64,000 nt of DNA from Pluralibacter gergoviae ATCC 33028 = NBRC 105706 (lineage in GTDB: Bacteria > Pseudomonadota > Gammaproteobacteria > Enterobacterales > Enterobacteriaceae). Numbering within the stretch: position 1 is the stretch's first letter; every line of letters begins with the position of its first letter. Below are positions 8,155-16,819 of this stretch, piece by piece. Under the pieces are notes generated by a model. The model was not told the origin of the DNA, searched no databases, and saw nothing but the letters and a program-made list of their open reading frames with translations. Where the stretch lies: assembly GCF_001598855.1 (NCBI RefSeq), contig NZ_BCZS01000016.1, positions 1 through 64,000 on the forward strand, written 5' to 3'. The position numbers and the translations under genes are program-made.

Positions 8155-10573
8155 CGTCGAAGAGAAAGCCAGGCTGACCGCCGGACTGGGGATGTGGTCT
8201 ACCCATCCGATCCCCGGAACACAGATTGGCTCCGTCACGCTTTCCGATGGCCCGATGGGCATCACCGGGGGCCGGGTTGATGAGCGCGACGTCGCGCTGC
8301 TTAGCCCCTGCGGGCTTGCGCTGGGCGCAAGCTGGGACAGCGACCTGGTGAGCCGCGTCGGCGAAGTGATTGGTCAGGAGGCGCAGCGTACCGGAGTTCA
8401 GGCCGTGCTGGCTCCCAACCTCAACCTGATGCGCAGCCCGCTCGCGGGCCGCGCGTTTGAGCTGTTCGGCGAGGATCCCCGCCATATTGCCACCCTGGGC
8501 GCTGCCTGGGTGGCAGGCGTTCAGCGTCAGGGCGTGGGCTGCGTGGTCAAACACCTTGTCTGCAACGATTCGGAAACGGACCGCCGGGGTATGAACGTCG
8601 AGGTGGATGAGGCGACGCTGCGGGAAGTCTACTTCTGGCCGTTTGAGGTCACTGCCCGCCGGGGGGCATGGGGGATGCTCACCGCCTATAACCGGGTCAA
8701 CGGCACCTACTGCGCCCAGCACCAGCAGGCCATCAGCGGCTGGCTGAAGCAGGAGCTGGCGTGGGACGGACTGGTGATGTCCGACTGGTTCGGCACCCAG
8801 AATGGCCTTGCCAGCTTCCACGCCGGGCTGGATCTGGAGATGCCCGGCCCCGCCCGGCATATGGGCGAAAAGCTACTCCCGACTCTGACCGGCTCTCAGG
8901 AAGAGGCCGAGCGGCTGGACGACGCAGCAGCCCGGCTGGCCCGCTTTGCCGAGCGCGTCAGCCACTCCCCGCGCTACGATGCCAGCGCTGCCGCTCAGCG
9001 GCAGCGCCTGAATACGCTGGAGGAGGCCGCCGCCGCGGGCTTTGTGCTGCTGAAAAACGCCGGGGGCACCCTGCCCCTGCGCCCGCAGAAGGGGCAGCGC
9101 GTCGCCGTCATCGGCCCCAACGCCACCGCGCCCTGCTTTCAGGGAGGGACTTTCGCCCGCGTCGCTCTGATGCCCGGCCTGGTCTCCCCCCTTGAGGCCC
9201 TGCGCGCACGCTTTGCCGCAGAAGGCGTCAGCGTCAGCTACGCACAGGGCGTGGAGAGCGACTACCGAATCCCCCCTCTGCACGCCCTGCCGCTGCGCGC
9301 GGCAGACGACAGGCCGGGACTGGATGTCACCTTCCTCAACGCCCGGGGCGAAACCCTCGCTCACGAGGTGCGTAATGCCTCATCGCTGATCTGGTTTCGC
9401 GATATGCCCGGGGTGGGAGACATGCTGGGCCTTGAGGACCGGGCGGAGATTGTTGTTCGCAGCAGGTTCGTCGCCCCCGCGGACGGCCGCTATCGCTTCT
9501 GGATTGGCGGCACCGGGGCCGTGACCCTGAGCATCAACGACAGCCCGGCGGCAACCTTCAACGGCGAGGCGCTGGAAGGCGATATTATGGGCAAGCTGAT
9601 GCAGGCCCCCAGTAACGAGGTGACGCTCCCGCTGCAGGCGGGAGAGACGGTCAGTTTTGCGGCGACGATGTCTATCGGCAAGAGCATTGCCCACGGCATC
9701 TGGTTCGGCTGTCAGCCGCCCCAACCCCTCGATCTGCTGCAGCAGGCGCTGGAGCAGGCCCGCGAGGCCGATAGCGTCGTGCTGGTTATCGGCGAAACCT
9801 CGGATGCCGGTCTGGAGAGCGTGGATCGTGACGCCACCGCCCTGCCGGCACATCAGGTCGCGTTAATTCGGGCGGTCTGCGCGGAGAATCCGCGCACGAC
9901 AGTGGTGCTAAACGTCGCCCATCCGGTGGACACCGATTGTCTGCGTGACGCCGCCGCGATCGTCGTCGCCTGGTATCCGGGGCAGGAGTTCGGCCCGGCG
10001 CTGGCGGCGGTTATCGCCGGCGATCGGGAACCAGGGGGCCGCCTGCCGGTGACCTTTGCCCATCGTCTGGAGGATTACAGCGTGCGTAATCTGACTCCTG
10101 ACACTAACGGTAACCTCTACTATCGCGAACGCCAGCAGGTCGGCTGGCGCGGATTTGCCGCCAAAGGCACCGCGCCGGCCTGGGCGCTGGGCTCGGGGAT
10201 GGGCTATGCAGAGATAGCGCTCAGCCAGGCTACGCTGGTTGGCGAGGATGCGCAAAATCTGCGGGTTAACTGCTGCCTGGAGAATCGCTCATCCCGGGAC
10301 GGGAAAGCCGTTGTTCAGCTCTATCTCAGCGGGCCGGGGAACGACGGAGCGATCCTCGCCGCCTTTGCGGCCTGCACGGTTAGCGCCAGCGGCCGCCAGC
10401 CGCTCAGCATCGCGCTCCCCGCTGACGCAATGCGGCGCTGGCAAGCCACCAACCATTGTTGGGCCACGGTTTACGGCGACTATCAGCTGCGGGTGGGCTT
10501 CGCCAGCGATAACATCATCGCCACCCTCGACTTCACCCTTCAACCAGACGGACAGGTCGTACAGCGCGCCTGA
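8129..10573 (+). CDS. Glycoside hydrolase family 3 beta-glycosidase with internal PA14-like domain
   Basis: 814 residues; AAGGAG eight bases before the ATG. The GH3 N-terminal barrel includes RAFELFGEDPRH, CVVKHLVCNDSETDRRG and the nucleophile Asp in GLVMSDWFGT. The alpha/beta sandwich contains LLKNAGGTLPL. A PA14-like insert spans about residues 385-530 (FVAPADGRYRFWIGGTGAVTLSI), and a fibronectin-III-like C-terminus closes the protein. No signal peptide, so glycosides must be imported first, consistent with the neighbouring porin and MFS genes. GH3 enzymes with PA14 inserts are mostly beta-glucosidases acting on small or aryl glucosides. Last gene of the TetR-linked operon. Confidence 0.93.
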   Translation: MTALSLSLNVEEKARLTAGLGMWSTHPIPGTQIGSVTLSDGPMGITGGRVDERDVALLSPCGLALGASWDSDLVSRVGEVIGQEAQRTGVQAVLAPNLNLMRSPLAGRAFELFGEDPRHIATLGAAWVAGVQRQGVGCVVKHLVCNDSETDRRGMNVEVDEATLREVYFWPFEVTARRGAWGMLTAYNRVNGTYCAQHQQAISGWLKQELAWDGLVMSDWFGTQNGLASFHAGLDLEMPGPARHMGEKLLPTLTGSQEEAERLDDAAARLARFAERVSHSPRYDASAAAQRQRLNTLEEAAAAGFVLLKNAGGTLPLRPQKGQRVAVIGPNATAPCFQGGTFARVALMPGLVSPLEALRARFAAEGVSVSYAQGVESDYRIPPLHALPLRAADDRPGLDVTFLNARGETLAHEVRNASSLIWFRDMPGVGDMLGLEDRAEIVVRSRFVAPADGRYRFWIGGTGAVTLSINDSPAATFNGEALEGDIMGKLMQAPSNEVTLPLQAGETVSFAATMSIGKSIAHGIWFGCQPPQPLDLLQQALEQAREADSVVLVIGETSDAGLESVDRDATALPAHQVALIRAVCAENPRTTVVLNVAHPVDTDCLRDAAAIVVAWYPGQEFGPALAAVIAGDREPGGRLPVTFAHRLEDYSVRNLTPDTNGNLYYRERQQVGWRGFAAKGTAPAWALGSGMGYAEIALSQATLVGEDAQNLRVNCCLENRSSRDGKAVVQLYLSGPGNDGAILAAFAACTVSASGRQPLSIALPADAMRRWQATNHCWATVYGDYQLRVGFASDNIIATLDFTLQPDGQVVQRA

Positions 10574-10658
10574 CCGTTCTTCCGCCACTGCGGTCAGCGC
10601 CTCCGGGCCTGGCCGCTTTTTATCGTTTATCGCTCCCGATATGCATGACAAAACAAAA

Positions 10659-10682
10659 GCCCGACGGCGCAGGCCGTCGGGC
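10659..10682 (-). terminator. Terminator for the porin gene
   Basis: GCCCGACGGC and GCCGTCGGGC form a 10-bp stem with a 4-base loop. Read leftward it is followed by TTTTGTTTTG. It lies between convergent GH3 and porin genes and may serve both. Confidence 0.85.
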
Positions 10683-10702
10683 GTAAAAGCCTGCACCGCT
10701 TA

Positions 10703-12013
10703 TCAGAAGTTCAGGTACATGGTGGACTGCCAGAGTACGGCGGACTCATGTTTCGGGACCAGGTTAGGGTTATCCTGCCAGGTCACACCGTTGATCCAGT
10801 AGATGCCGCGGGTCAGGCGGAAAGCGTGTGAGAGGGAGAGCGCATTGATGCTTTTCGGCGCGCTGAGGTTCGCTTCCCCGACGTAATCGCGGAATTTATG
10901 GCTGATAAAGGAGCGGGTGTAGCCCAAAGAGGTCATGTCCCGCGGGCGGCCCGGAAACAGACCGATATCAAACAGCGTTACCTGCACATCGCCGGTGTAA
11001 GCATTGCGATCGTCCGGCGCGTAGTCTGCTTTGGTATCAAGATAGAGGCCGGACGGCGCCCCTTTCTGCGGCTGGGTCAGCTGCACGGTGTTAGCCACAT
11101 AAAAGCCATAGTTACTGTTGCTGGTGCCGGTTTTATCATAATAGCTGTAGTGGGTGGTATTATAGATCCCTCCCGCACGGAACCAGATGGAACGCTGATT
11201 CTCGCCCGCCTGCTGCTTGAAACCAAACTCATCCACCAGGATCGGATTGGCTCCGTCAACGTGCCACTTCAGGCCATAAGGGTTCTGTTTAATATCTTCC
11301 AGAAAACCTCCGGGCGACATACTGCGGCTAACGGCAAAGTTATTATAAAACTTCTTGTCGCTGTCGCGGGTAATTACCGAAAAGGTCGGCGTGGGCGCAT
11401 TAAGGCTGATCCCTACCTGAACCGGAATAACGCTGGTCGGGCCGAGTGCGGCAGAGGAGGAGTTGCCCCCCAAAACCATACCGTAAAATTGGCGAATCAG
11501 CGGATAATAACCGTATTGCAACTCCAGCTGTCCGTCAAAGAAAGGCTGATTAATTGCCAGGTTGGCGATATTGTGCACCCGGGGATAGCCGTCATTATAG
11601 TTTGACGTCGACCAGAGGGGCGAAATCGTTAATTGCGCATCTTTACTAAATCCGATTCGGCTTAAATCATAGGTAATATCCAGGGAGGTGCTCTGTGACC
11701 AGGTAAAATTCTGCCCGGAGTACTGCTGCGGGTGATGCGAATGGCCTTTGAGATCGTAGAGCATATTCGGGCTGAAGCTCAGCTGAACGCCCCAGCCGTT
11801 GTCCGCGAGCGCGCTGCGAAAGCCCCCCGCATCACCGACCAGCGATTCGCAGATTGACGACGGCGTGACCACCTGTTGAGAACGGGTATTGAGTTTGTCC
11901 AGTTGCTCACAGGTCCAGCTCCCCGCCAGGGCCGAGCCGGAAAAAAGCGCCAGCGTTATCGCTGAGGGAATAAAGATCATTTTCTTTGTAGGTTGGGTAC
12001 AGCGTAAAGTCAT
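10703..12013 (-). CDS. Outer-membrane porin, carbohydrate-selective OprB family
   Basis: 436 residues; AGAGGG six bases before the ATG. Basic N-terminus plus hydrophobic IFIPSAITLALFSG and cleavage near GSALAG form a Sec signal peptide. The mature part is rich in alternating aromatic strands and ends in ...WQSTMYLNF, the terminal Phe typical of BAM-assembled barrels. Internal blocks such as LADNGWGVQLSFSPNMLYDLKG, SLDITYDLSRIGF and DGQLELQYGYYPL resemble OprB sugar porins. Context with a cytoplasmic GH3 enzyme and MFS transporters suggests uptake of glycosides across the outer membrane. Confidence 0.82.
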   Translation of the reverse strand: MTLRCTQPTKKMIFIPSAITLALFSGSALAGSWTCEQLDKLNTRSQQVVTPSSICESLVGDAGGFRSALADNGWGVQLSFSPNMLYDLKGHSHHPQQYSGQNFTWSQSTSLDITYDLSRIGFSKDAQLTISPLWSTSNYNDGYPRVHNIANLAINQPFFDGQLELQYGYYPLIRQFYGMVLGGNSSSAALGPTSVIPVQVGISLNAPTPTFSVITRDSDKKFYNNFAVSRSMSPGGFLEDIKQNPYGLKWHVDGANPILVDEFGFKQQAGENQRSIWFRAGGIYNTTHYSYYDKTGTSNSNYGFYVANTVQLTQPQKGAPSGLYLDTKADYAPDDRNAYTGDVQVTLFDIGLFPGRPRDMTSLGYTRSFISHKFRDYVGEANLSAPKSINALSLSHAFRLTRGIYWINGVTWQDNPNLVPKHESAVLWQSTMYLNF

Positions 12014-12256
12014 AACAAACCCTCTTTATTATTTTTTGCAGGTAAAAGCACCATATAGCAAAAATGAAATATTCATCATTGCGTGATATGTTATTAATAG
12101 AAAATTAAACCTAATAGCGAGAATATAAACTGCACTATTCAGCCATCGCACTCCTCATCCGCCGGGGCGGAATAAACAATAAGATACGCACCGTTAATAT
12201 TAAATAACGGACGATTTGAATAAATTAAGCACCCGCGTACAACGTAAGACTCTATT

Positions 12257-12288
12257 GCCGTAACCTGCGCCAAACGGCAAGTTACGGC
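12257..12288 (-). terminator. Possible hairpin terminator after MFS gene
   Basis: GCCGTAAC and GTTACGGC are exact inverted repeats 16 bases apart, located just past the stop of the leftward MFS gene. No strong U tract, so factor-independent function is uncertain. The rest of 12014-12305 is AT-rich promoter DNA for the porin gene. Confidence 0.4.
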
Positions 12289-12305
12289 GGCATCAGAAAA
12301 TAAAA

Positions 12306-13508
12306 TTAATGTGCCTGTACCTTTTTAATATTCGCGAGATTAAATACCAGAAATATTCCCGCGGCAATGGCCATAGTTAATATTGAAAAGAGCAGCAGGG
12401 TTGACTGTAAATTGCCGGTAACAGTATTCATGCCGGTGACCAGCAGAGGACTGATAAACATCCCGAGGAAAAAAAACGTATGCCAGATACCCATTCCTGT
12501 CGCCCGGTGCCCGGCAGGGATCGCCCGGATAACCCAAGCCAGCATCAGCGGAATCAGCAGGCCGTTGCCAATCTGGGCCACAAATGCGGCAAGCACGCCG
12601 GAAAAAGGATTACGGGCAACGGCAATAAACAGCAGGCCGAAGCCAAACACGAGATAGAAAACCAGCAGCTGTCTGGCGGGCCACAGTTTAGACAGCCTGC
12701 GAAACAGCAGCGCCCCCAGCGGTACGCCGATCCCGGCTACGGCGGTAGCGATGCCGATATGACTGCTGGAACGGATACCAAGCTGGTTAAACACCTGGCT
12801 AATCTGCAGCGGCTCAATAAAGTAGAGAATGGCGCTGACCAGCGTTATGGCGCAGATCCCCGCCATTCGCTGCCGCGGAAACGGCCCCGAGGCCTCTTGC
12901 ACGTTTTCGGCCTGCGTCCGGTAAGTCGCCGGCTCGCGGGTGAAAAAACAGAGGCCGAAAAAAACCGGGATCGCCAGAGCATAGAGATAGATAGGGCCGC
13001 TCCATCCGAAGTCGCCGAGCAGACCGGCGCAGAGGATCACCAGGGTAGACATTACCGCCCCCGCGCCGCTCTGGATAGCCAGCCAGCGGCTGCGCGCCTC
13101 GCCGACGAAATAGTCGCCGATCAGGGAATTAGCCGCCGTCAGGATAAACGCATCGGCAATCCCCATCATCAGGCGCGCCCACAGAATGGCGTGCAGACTC
13201 TCCAGCATCATGGGCAGCAAACCAAATGCCGCGTAGGCGCCGGTGGCAATAATCAGCAGACGGCGGCGGCTCCAGCGATCCCCCGCCATTCCGGCGAATG
13301 GCGCCAGAAGCGCCATGCTGACGGAAGGCAGGGTGATAATCATCGGCACCAGCCACCGGGAATAGGCCTGCGATGAAAAATGCTGAAACAGCAGCGGCAT
13401 AACGGGGATCATGGTCAGGGTGCCCATTATCGGCAGCAGCGCCGCCAGCATGAGTAAAATGGCCTGAACGGCCCCCGCCTGCTGCGGGACTGCTGAAACT
13501 TTTTGCAT
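12306..13508 (-). CDS. MFS transporter (12-helix), paralogous to the one at 4319
   Basis: About 400 residues from the second of two adjacent ATGs (GAGGG upstream). A longer frame to 13583 exists but would place the operator-like element inside the gene, so I prefer the short start. Motif A is PFAGMAGDRWSRRRLLI; twelve hydrophobic segments follow. The match to the TetR-operator sequence upstream (13536-13563) puts it in the same regulon as the monooxygenase operon. Having two related MFS genes in one island suggests transport of the glycoside and of the aglycone or another derivative. Substrate not assignable. Confidence 0.88.
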   Translation of the reverse strand: MQKVSAVPQQAGAVQAILLMLAALLPIMGTLTMIPVMPLLFQHFSSQAYSRWLVPMIITLPSVSMALLAPFAGMAGDRWSRRRLLIIATGAYAAFGLLPMMLESLHAILWARLMMGIADAFILTAANSLIGDYFVGEARSRWLAIQSGAGAVMSTLVILCAGLLGDFGWSGPIYLYALAIPVFFGLCFFTREPATYRTQAENVQEASGPFPRQRMAGICAITLVSAILYFIEPLQISQVFNQLGIRSSSHIGIATAVAGIGVPLGALLFRRLSKLWPARQLLVFYLVFGFGLLFIAVARNPFSGVLAAFVAQIGNGLLIPLMLAWVIRAIPAGHRATGMGIWHTFFFLGMFISPLLVTGMNTVTGNLQSTLLLFSILTMAIAAGIFLVFNLANIKKVQAH

Positions 13509-13535
13509 CATCACCCTCACTCGCTTTACGCCCAT

Positions 13536-13563
13536 TTCTAGAATATGAATTACAGTTCTATTT
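13536..13563. promoter_or_regulatory. TetR operator, copy 3 (upstream of MFS gene)
   Basis: Read leftward: AAATAGAACTGTAATT followed by CATATTCTAGAA. The first ten bases are identical to the reverse strand of copy 2, and AATT and ATTCTA are also conserved in register. It lies 28 bases before the preferred MFS start. Confidence 0.6.
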
Positions 13564-13738
13564 TTTGCTGATAAAAAAGACATTGGCGGCTGACAATGTC
13601 GACGGATAACGATTGATGCTATTTATCCTGTTTCAGACTACCGCAAGCCCGAAGCGGCGACTGCGATTTTTATCACAATTAATACTAATAATTCACATAC
13701 ATTTAACAATGAAATGGGGCATATCGCCCCGTCCGGGA

Positions 13739-14530
13739 TCAATCCTCGACAATAGCCACGGCGCGAATGAACCCCGCAGAGCCTCGCTGGATCTTGTAGG
13801 GAAAACAGCTTACCCAGAAGCCCGAGTCGGGGAGTTTGTCGAGGTTGCTGAGCTTTTCCATCTGCCCGTAAGCAATATCGCGCCCGGCTTTATGCCCCTC
13901 CCAGATAAGCCCGGCATCACCGCTGGCCAGAAAGCGCTCCCGGGTGTAGCTGAACGGCGCATCCCAGCTCCAGGCATCGGTGCCCACGACCCGCACGCCC
14001 TGCTCCAGCAGCCAGAGCGTCGCCTCTCTGCCGATACCGCAGCCGCGCTGGAGGTAGTCCGGCTGGCCGTAGCGTGCCCCCGCGGCGGTATTGATCAGTA
14101 CGATATCCAGCGGCGACAGGGTATAGCCGATGCGCGCGAGCGCCCGTCGGAGATCGTCCGGCTGCAGAATGGCGCCATCCGGCGCGTCGCGAAAGTCGAG
14201 GCGCACGCCGGGACGCAGACACCACTCCAGGGGCAGCTCATCGATGCCGAAGGCTGGCTCACCGCCGTTAGTGGTGGAGCTATAGTGCCACGGCGCATCC
14301 ATATGGGTGCCGTTGTGGGGCGTTACGGTCAGCCGCTCAGAGGCCCATGCCTCTTCGCCGGGCATCTGGTGCTTTTCCAGCCCGGGGAACATCGCCGCCA
14401 TTTCCGGCCAGCCCTGCTGGTGATCCATATACTCTATTTTCGGCAGCAGCGGCGGCGGATCCGTGTAGGGGTTGTTATCCAGCGTGACGGACAGATCGAC
14501 CAGCCGGCGTCCGGCTAAAAGGTTCATCAT
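13739..14530 (-). CDS. Cyclase-family (kynurenine formamidase-like) metal-dependent hydrolase
   Basis: 263 residues from ATG 14530 (AGGAG six bases upstream; an upstream extension overlaps the preceding gene and lacks an SD). The family signature HNGTHMDAPWHY gives the HxGTHxDxPxH metal site. RLVDLSVTLDNNPYTDPP opens the protein, and GTDAWSWDAPF is the usual substrate-loop region. Related enzymes hydrolyse N-formylkynurenine, isatin or ring-opened aromatics. It is the last gene of the leftward LysR-associated operon, 13 bases after the FAH-family gene, so a ring-fission product is a plausible substrate. Confidence 0.9.
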   Translation of the reverse strand: MMNLLAGRRLVDLSVTLDNNPYTDPPPLLPKIEYMDHQQGWPEMAAMFPGLEKHQMPGEEAWASERLTVTPHNGTHMDAPWHYSSTTNGGEPAFGIDELPLEWCLRPGVRLDFRDAPDGAILQPDDLRRALARIGYTLSPLDIVLINTAAGARYGQPDYLQRGCGIGREATLWLLEQGVRVVGTDAWSWDAPFSYTRERFLASGDAGLIWEGHKAGRDIAYGQMEKLSNLDKLPDSGFWVSCFPYKIQRGSAGFIRAVAIVED

Positions 14531-14543
14531 CGGTGACTCCTGT

Positions 14544-15527
14544 TTATCTGACGGGCGCGGCAACGGTTTGGTCCAGCGCGCCAAAAAGCGGTTTGTCATC
14601 CGGGGTGCGGGCCTCCATCACCACCCGCTCCCCCGGCTGTAAGAATGGCGTCTGCGGCTGACCGTGGGCTAGCATTTCAATGGCCCTCAGCTCGGCAATA
14701 CAGCTGGCGCCGCGCGCGGCGTTCTCACCCGAGACGGTTCCCGATCCCACCACGGTTCCGGCGCGCAAACGCCGGGTTTTCGCCGCGTGGGCAATCAGCT
14801 CGCCAAAGTTAAAATGCATTTCGCCCCCCTCCTGGCACCCCACCAGCCTGCCGTTGCGCAACACCCGCAGGGGCAGATCCACTCGCCCATCGATCCACGC
14901 CCTGCCCAGCTCATCGGGTGTGACCGCTACCGGCGCAAAGGCGGAGGAGGGTTTGGCATGAATGAAGCCAAAGCCCGTTTGCAGCTCGCGGGGGGCATAC
15001 GTCCGCATACTGATGTCGTTAAGCTGCACAATCAGCCGCACCCGCGCCAGAGCGTCCCGGGGAGTACACCCCCGCTCCACCTCATCGACAATCACCGCAA
15101 ACTCGCCTTCAAAATCGAGGCCGTCCTCGTCGGTGCCGTAGGGGATCTCTGCGTAAGGGCCCAGAAAATCGTCCCCGCAGCCCTGATACATCAGCGGGAT
15201 GCTCTCTATCCCGGCAATGGGCGGTAAACTGAACGCCTGCTGCATACGCGCGCTGTGGCTGAGAAATGCGGAGCCATCCAGCCACTGCCACGCGCGCGGC
15301 AGCGGCGCCATAAGCTGCCGCAGATCGCAGGGCTGCGCGCTGGCGCAGCGGTTCTCATTCAGGGCCTGATAGCGGGCCGCAAGGGCTGGCCACGTCTCCG
15401 CCGACCGTTCCAGCGCCTGCTGCAGAGTGGGGGCGATATCGCCTGCATCGGCCATCTGCCGTAAATCCTGTGAGATCACCACCAGACGGCCGTCGCGCTC
15501 GCCGTTATCCCACGTTGCCAATTTCAT
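14544..15527 (-). CDS. Fumarylacetoacetate hydrolase (FAH)-family protein
   Basis: 327 residues. The FAH catalytic domain holds the acidic metal site GLDFEGEFAVIVDE, QLNDISMR, and HFNFGELIAHAAKTRRL followed by GTVVGSGTVSGENAARG. FAH proteins hydrolyse, hydrate or decarboxylate beta-diketo acids formed by extradiol ring cleavage. The gene overlaps the upstream Rieske gene by 23 bases and precedes the cyclase gene, so it is translated as part of one operon. Its product probably acts on the dioxygenase-derived ring-fission intermediate; the exact reaction cannot be chosen from sequence. Confidence 0.9.
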   Translation of the reverse strand: MKLATWDNGERDGRLVVISQDLRQMADAGDIAPTLQQALERSAETWPALAARYQALNENRCASAQPCDLRQLMAPLPRAWQWLDGSAFLSHSARMQQAFSLPPIAGIESIPLMYQGCGDDFLGPYAEIPYGTDEDGLDFEGEFAVIVDEVERGCTPRDALARVRLIVQLNDISMRTYAPRELQTGFGFIHAKPSSAFAPVAVTPDELGRAWIDGRVDLPLRVLRNGRLVGCQEGGEMHFNFGELIAHAAKTRRLRAGTVVGSGTVSGENAARGASCIAELRAIEMLAHGQPQTPFLQPGERVVMEARTPDDKPLFGALDQTVAAPVR

Positions 15528-15876
15528 CGTTTATGCTCTCCCGTAAAATCAGCCATCCCTGACCGTCTACCGCCCACTTCAGCGGCGTTAGCCGCTGTCC
15601 CAGACAGGCGCCCTGAATGCAGCGCCCGCTGTCTGGCTCAAACAGCGCCCCGTGCGCGAAGCAGACCAGCAGGTCACCGCGGGCGTTAAGAAAAGCGTTT
15701 TCCCGCCAGTTCATCGGCGTGTCGAGGTGCGGGCAGCGGTTGCGCCAGAGATAAATATCTCCCCGATAGCGCAAGGCAATGACCGTTGCCTGCCCTGCCC
15801 CTTCAGGATCAAAGCCCTGCGCCTGCGCCTCTGCGAGGCTATCTGCCCGGCAGAGGCGCGTTGCGACGCGGCCCAT
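15505..15876 (-). CDS. Rieske [2Fe-2S] ferredoxin-like protein
   Basis: 123 residues. ATG at 15876 overlaps the upstream stop in TGATG; a start at 15906 would overlap that gene more deeply. Cluster ligands are CPHLDTPM (Cys-x-His) and LVCFAHGALF (Cys-x2-His), spaced as in nitrite-reductase small-subunit-like and ferredoxin Rieske proteins. No oxygenase catalytic domain is fused, and no Rieske oxygenase alpha subunit is in the window. It may reduce or protect the ferrous extradiol dioxygenase encoded just upstream, or serve an enzyme elsewhere. Operon membership is clear from overlaps on both sides. Confidence 0.9.
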   Translation of the reverse strand: MGRVATRLCRADSLAEAQAQGFDPEGAGQATVIALRYRGDIYLWRNRCPHLDTPMNWRENAFLNARGDLLVCFAHGALFEPDSGRCIQGACLGQRLTPLKWAVDGQGWLILRESINDEIGNVG

Positions 15877-16796
15877 CAGCGGGCGTTGTCCGGACCCGGC
15901 GCCCATTTTTCGCGCGAGGCGAGCAGGAAGTACTGGGAGTTATCGGCCCCGGGCATCGCCTCACGCGGCTGCCAGCTGTCATCATGCAGATCCATATCGG
16001 CATCATATTCAATGTGGCAGCCCAGCGGACTGTTGAAATACCAGAACCAGTTCGAGCCCAACTGATGGCGGCCCGGCCCCCAGAAAGACTGATACCCTTT
16101 CTCCAGAAAGCGCGTCCCGGCCAGCATCAGCTCCGTCGGCCCGCCCAGATGGAAGGTAAAATGCTCAATGCCGGTCATAAACGGCGGAGCCTGGATCAGA
16201 AACAGCGTGTGGTGATCGAGGGTACCCGCCGGGCGCAGAAACGGTCCGACGTGGGTAAAGCGGTCGGTGCAGACAAAACCCAGACGCTGGTAAAATCCCT
16301 CTGCCCGCGCGGCATCCGGCACAAAATAGACCACGTGCGACAGCGTACGGGGCGCCGCCGGCATGGCGGGGCTGGCACCGGTCTGGTTAACCCCGCGGCC
16401 CGGCTTATCGCCCGGCGCGTTGATTTTCTCGCCGTCCAGCGCGATAGGCTGCCGCTGAGTGACGCGAAACCCGATGGCAAAGCCCGCATCGTCTACGCTG
16501 CGCAGCACGCCGTCGCTGCCGAGCTTCACCTCGCGATCCCGGCTCAGCTCTTCGGCGATCGCCTCAAGCGTTGCGGCATCCGCCACGCCGTAGACCGTCT
16601 CCCGCAGCTGGCTGCCGCTGGCCAGCGCCGGGGGAAGCGCCGGGTCGTCACGCTCGCGCAGCACCACGCCGGTACCGTCGAGGGCGGAGAAAAAGTGGTT
16701 CTCCCCTTCGATAAGACCATAGTCTGTCAAGAACTGCCGGCAGCCGGCGAGATCGTCGACGCCAAATACCAGGTAATCAGGTCCAAGAATATTCAT
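15876..16796 (-). CDS. VOC-superfamily extradiol-type dioxygenase (two glyoxalase domains)
   Basis: 306 residues in two VOC modules. The N-terminal one starts YLVFGVDDLAGCRQFLTDYG; the C-terminal one starts RTLSHVVYFVPDAARAEGFY. Metal ligands of the second module are His in LSHVVYF, His in GIEHFTFHLGG and Glu in CHIEYDADMD, the 2-His-1-carboxylate arrangement of Fe(II) extradiol dioxygenases. PGRHQLGSNWFWYFNSPLG resembles the active-site segment of such dioxygenases. Likely cleaves a catechol-like ring. It lies between an alpha/beta hydrolase and a Rieske protein, the order expected for a meta-cleavage pathway. Confidence 0.88.
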   Translation of the reverse strand: MNILGPDYLVFGVDDLAGCRQFLTDYGLIEGENHFFSALDGTGVVLRERDDPALPPALASGSQLRETVYGVADAATLEAIAEELSRDREVKLGSDGVLRSVDDAGFAIGFRVTQRQPIALDGEKINAPGDKPGRGVNQTGASPAMPAAPRTLSHVVYFVPDAARAEGFYQRLGFVCTDRFTHVGPFLRPAGTLDHHTLFLIQAPPFMTGIEHFTFHLGGPTELMLAGTRFLEKGYQSFWGPGRHQLGSNWFWYFNSPLGCHIEYDADMDLHDDSWQPREAMPGADNSQYFLLASREKWAPGPDNAR

Positions 16797-16819
16797 AACT
16801 ATCTACCTTATGCTGCGCT

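Noticed and set aside
12086-12140. AATAGAA/GAATATAA sequence upstream of the porin as a further TetR site
   Set aside because: Only one half-site matches, in very AT-rich DNA; not supported as an operator.
13509-13583. 25-codon N-terminal extension of the MFS gene at 12306
   Set aside because: Would place the operator-like element within the gene; an ATG with SD exists at 13508.
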